From Nephromyces sp. MM_2019 (lineage: Eukaryota > Apicomplexa > Aconoidasida > Nephromycida): 64,000 bases of DNA. Position 1 is the stretch's first letter; each line of letters begins with the position of its first letter. The notes beneath the pieces are model-generated. The model ran no database searches. It saw nothing but the letters and a program-made list of their open reading frames with translations, and was not told the origin of the DNA. The stretch lies in assembly GCA_015657535.1 (NCBI GenBank), contig JADHZB010001712.1, positions 95,250 to 159,249 on the forward strand, read 5' to 3'. Below, piece after piece: positions 63,101-64,000 of this stretch. Both the position numbers and the translations under genes were made by a program.

Positions 63101-63945
63101 AGTCTGCTCTGTAAAATTATGGCACAAAATTCACGCAGTAAATATGATATGCATTTAAGAGGAACTATATTGGTTATCAGCGCGAGAAGGATATTCCGCT
63201 ACGCCAAAAACGTAGCAAGTTTTGCTTCAAAACAAAGTGCAAACCACCTTCTAGTGTTAAAGCAAGCCGTAACCGCTGCTTGTATCGGGTTCTAGTGCTT
63301 CCCGGTAGACATGGTTTTGATAAATGAGTTGGTTAAAACCCATCTAATTTACTCTGCTTAGACACAATGGTTTTTGCAACCACCTAGTTAACCAGTCGTC
63401 TACATTATTCGTCTTTCAGGCAAAACTACGATATTAGCCTTATATATACGTAAATATTGTATAAGCCTATGAATATGTCATTGTGATACACTAAATTTTT
63501 AATTTTTTCCTATCTAAATCCAACGGAATTTGCTCAGCTGCTTGATGCTCACATGTGGAAAATGCCAGCTAATTCTACAACCTTTTAGGGTCTGACTCAC
63601 AAAATATGCTCAAATTAGCTCTTTTTCCCTCGTAAAGGGCACAATACATACCACTCTTAAATACTACCGCAGTCTTTGACGAAACGTTTGATTAAGCAGA
63701 GTAGGGCTTGCTTAACGTAGGCCAGATTCTGTGTATGTATCCATTTTTTTGTCCTCGTTTTTTTTTTGTGTATCTGTCATTTTATGTGTGTTTCTTCGCT
63801 TGTTCCTTTTGCAACGGTTCGAAGAAGAAATTTGGTTTTCCGTAGTTGCGTATTCAGCGCGCGTCCACCCTACACACTAGGAATTACAGAGATGCGGTGA
63901 TCGACAGCCGTCGGATTAGTAACATCTGACGCACTCCACCACAAA
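60121..63945. other. Mostly unannotated; upstream of the zinc-finger gene
   Basis: It should contain the promoter of the zinc-finger gene near 60.12-60.25 kb. Reading frames such as 60240-60521 (plus) have no recognisable motif. One candidate exon at 61400-61508 is listed separately. No RNA genes or clear repeats seen. Confidence 0.45.
61400..61508 (+). CDS. Possible internal exon of an unidentified gene
   Basis: Thirty-six codons bounded by a TTATTGCAG acceptor and a G|GTAAAT donor encode a non-repetitive peptide (STGCVPFIEQPAILCAGDSY then CSSSFGLNREAGSL). The A-G-D with a following glycine/serine stretch loosely recalls C-terminal FAD-binding segments of oxidoreductases, but I found no partner exons. 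It may be chance. Confidence 0.25.
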
Positions 63946-63947
63946 AC

Positions 63948-64000
63948 AGCGGGTGTGTGTGTTCCCAGCGGGTGTGTGTGTTCCCAGCGGGTGTGTGTGT
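63948..64000. repeat. 19-bp tandem repeat at window edge
   Basis: Unit agcgggtgtgtgtgttccc is repeated exactly at 63948-63966 and 63967-63985, and for 15 bases at 63986-64000, where the window ends. The array continues beyond the window for an unknown length. Confidence 0.95.

Overview
The window is AT-rich nuclear DNA from a eukaryote with the standard stop codons, GT-AG introns and 5 to 13 coding exons in most genes. Intron sense strands are T-rich. The most informative locus is a nuclear ClpP protease whose long N-terminal extension carries hydrophobic leaders, which suggests import into a complex plastid. Telomere-like CCCTAAA motifs also occur. Together these fit an apicomplexan, chrompodellid or similar plastid-bearing protist. 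That placement is inference; nothing in the window names the species.

Layout. 1-9.8 kb: no recognisable gene, apart from one possible first exon at 3991-4041. 9.8-24.2 kb: a dense series of minus-strand exons whose reading phases agree across splice junctions. The 13.2-20.8 kb part encodes a divergent CLU (clustered mitochondria) family protein. The flanking blocks at 9.8-12.7 kb and 21.8-24.2 kb are clearly coding but unidentified; they may be its ends or separate genes. 26.35-30.2 kb: a complete minus-strand ClpP gene in four exons. 33.98-45.05 kb: a complete minus-strand 26S proteasome ATPase Rpt2 gene in 13 exons. Its introns hold a telomere-like 10-bp array, several tandem duplications and a sequencing gap. 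46.1-48.3 kb: fragments of an unidentified minus-strand gene. 50.87-54.96 kb: a complete plus-strand histone-fold protein gene in eight exons. 56.9-60.1 kb: an intronless 1061-residue minus-strand protein that joins a methionine-aminopeptidase-1-type zinc finger to a disordered region and two membrane helices. 60.1-64 kb: mostly featureless, ending in a 19-bp tandem repeat cut by the window edge.

The genes do not form a pathway or operon. Rpt2 (cytosolic and nuclear proteolysis), ClpP (organellar proteolysis), a CLU-type protein (mitochondrial distribution and mRNA binding in other eukaryotes) and a histone-fold subunit are ordinary housekeeping genes. The novelty lies in the membrane zinc-finger protein, the uncharacterised exon blocks, the long tail of the histone-fold protein and the repeats inside the Rpt2 introns. 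Exon limits were worked out by hand from splice signals, phase agreement and family similarity. No transcript data or database search was available.
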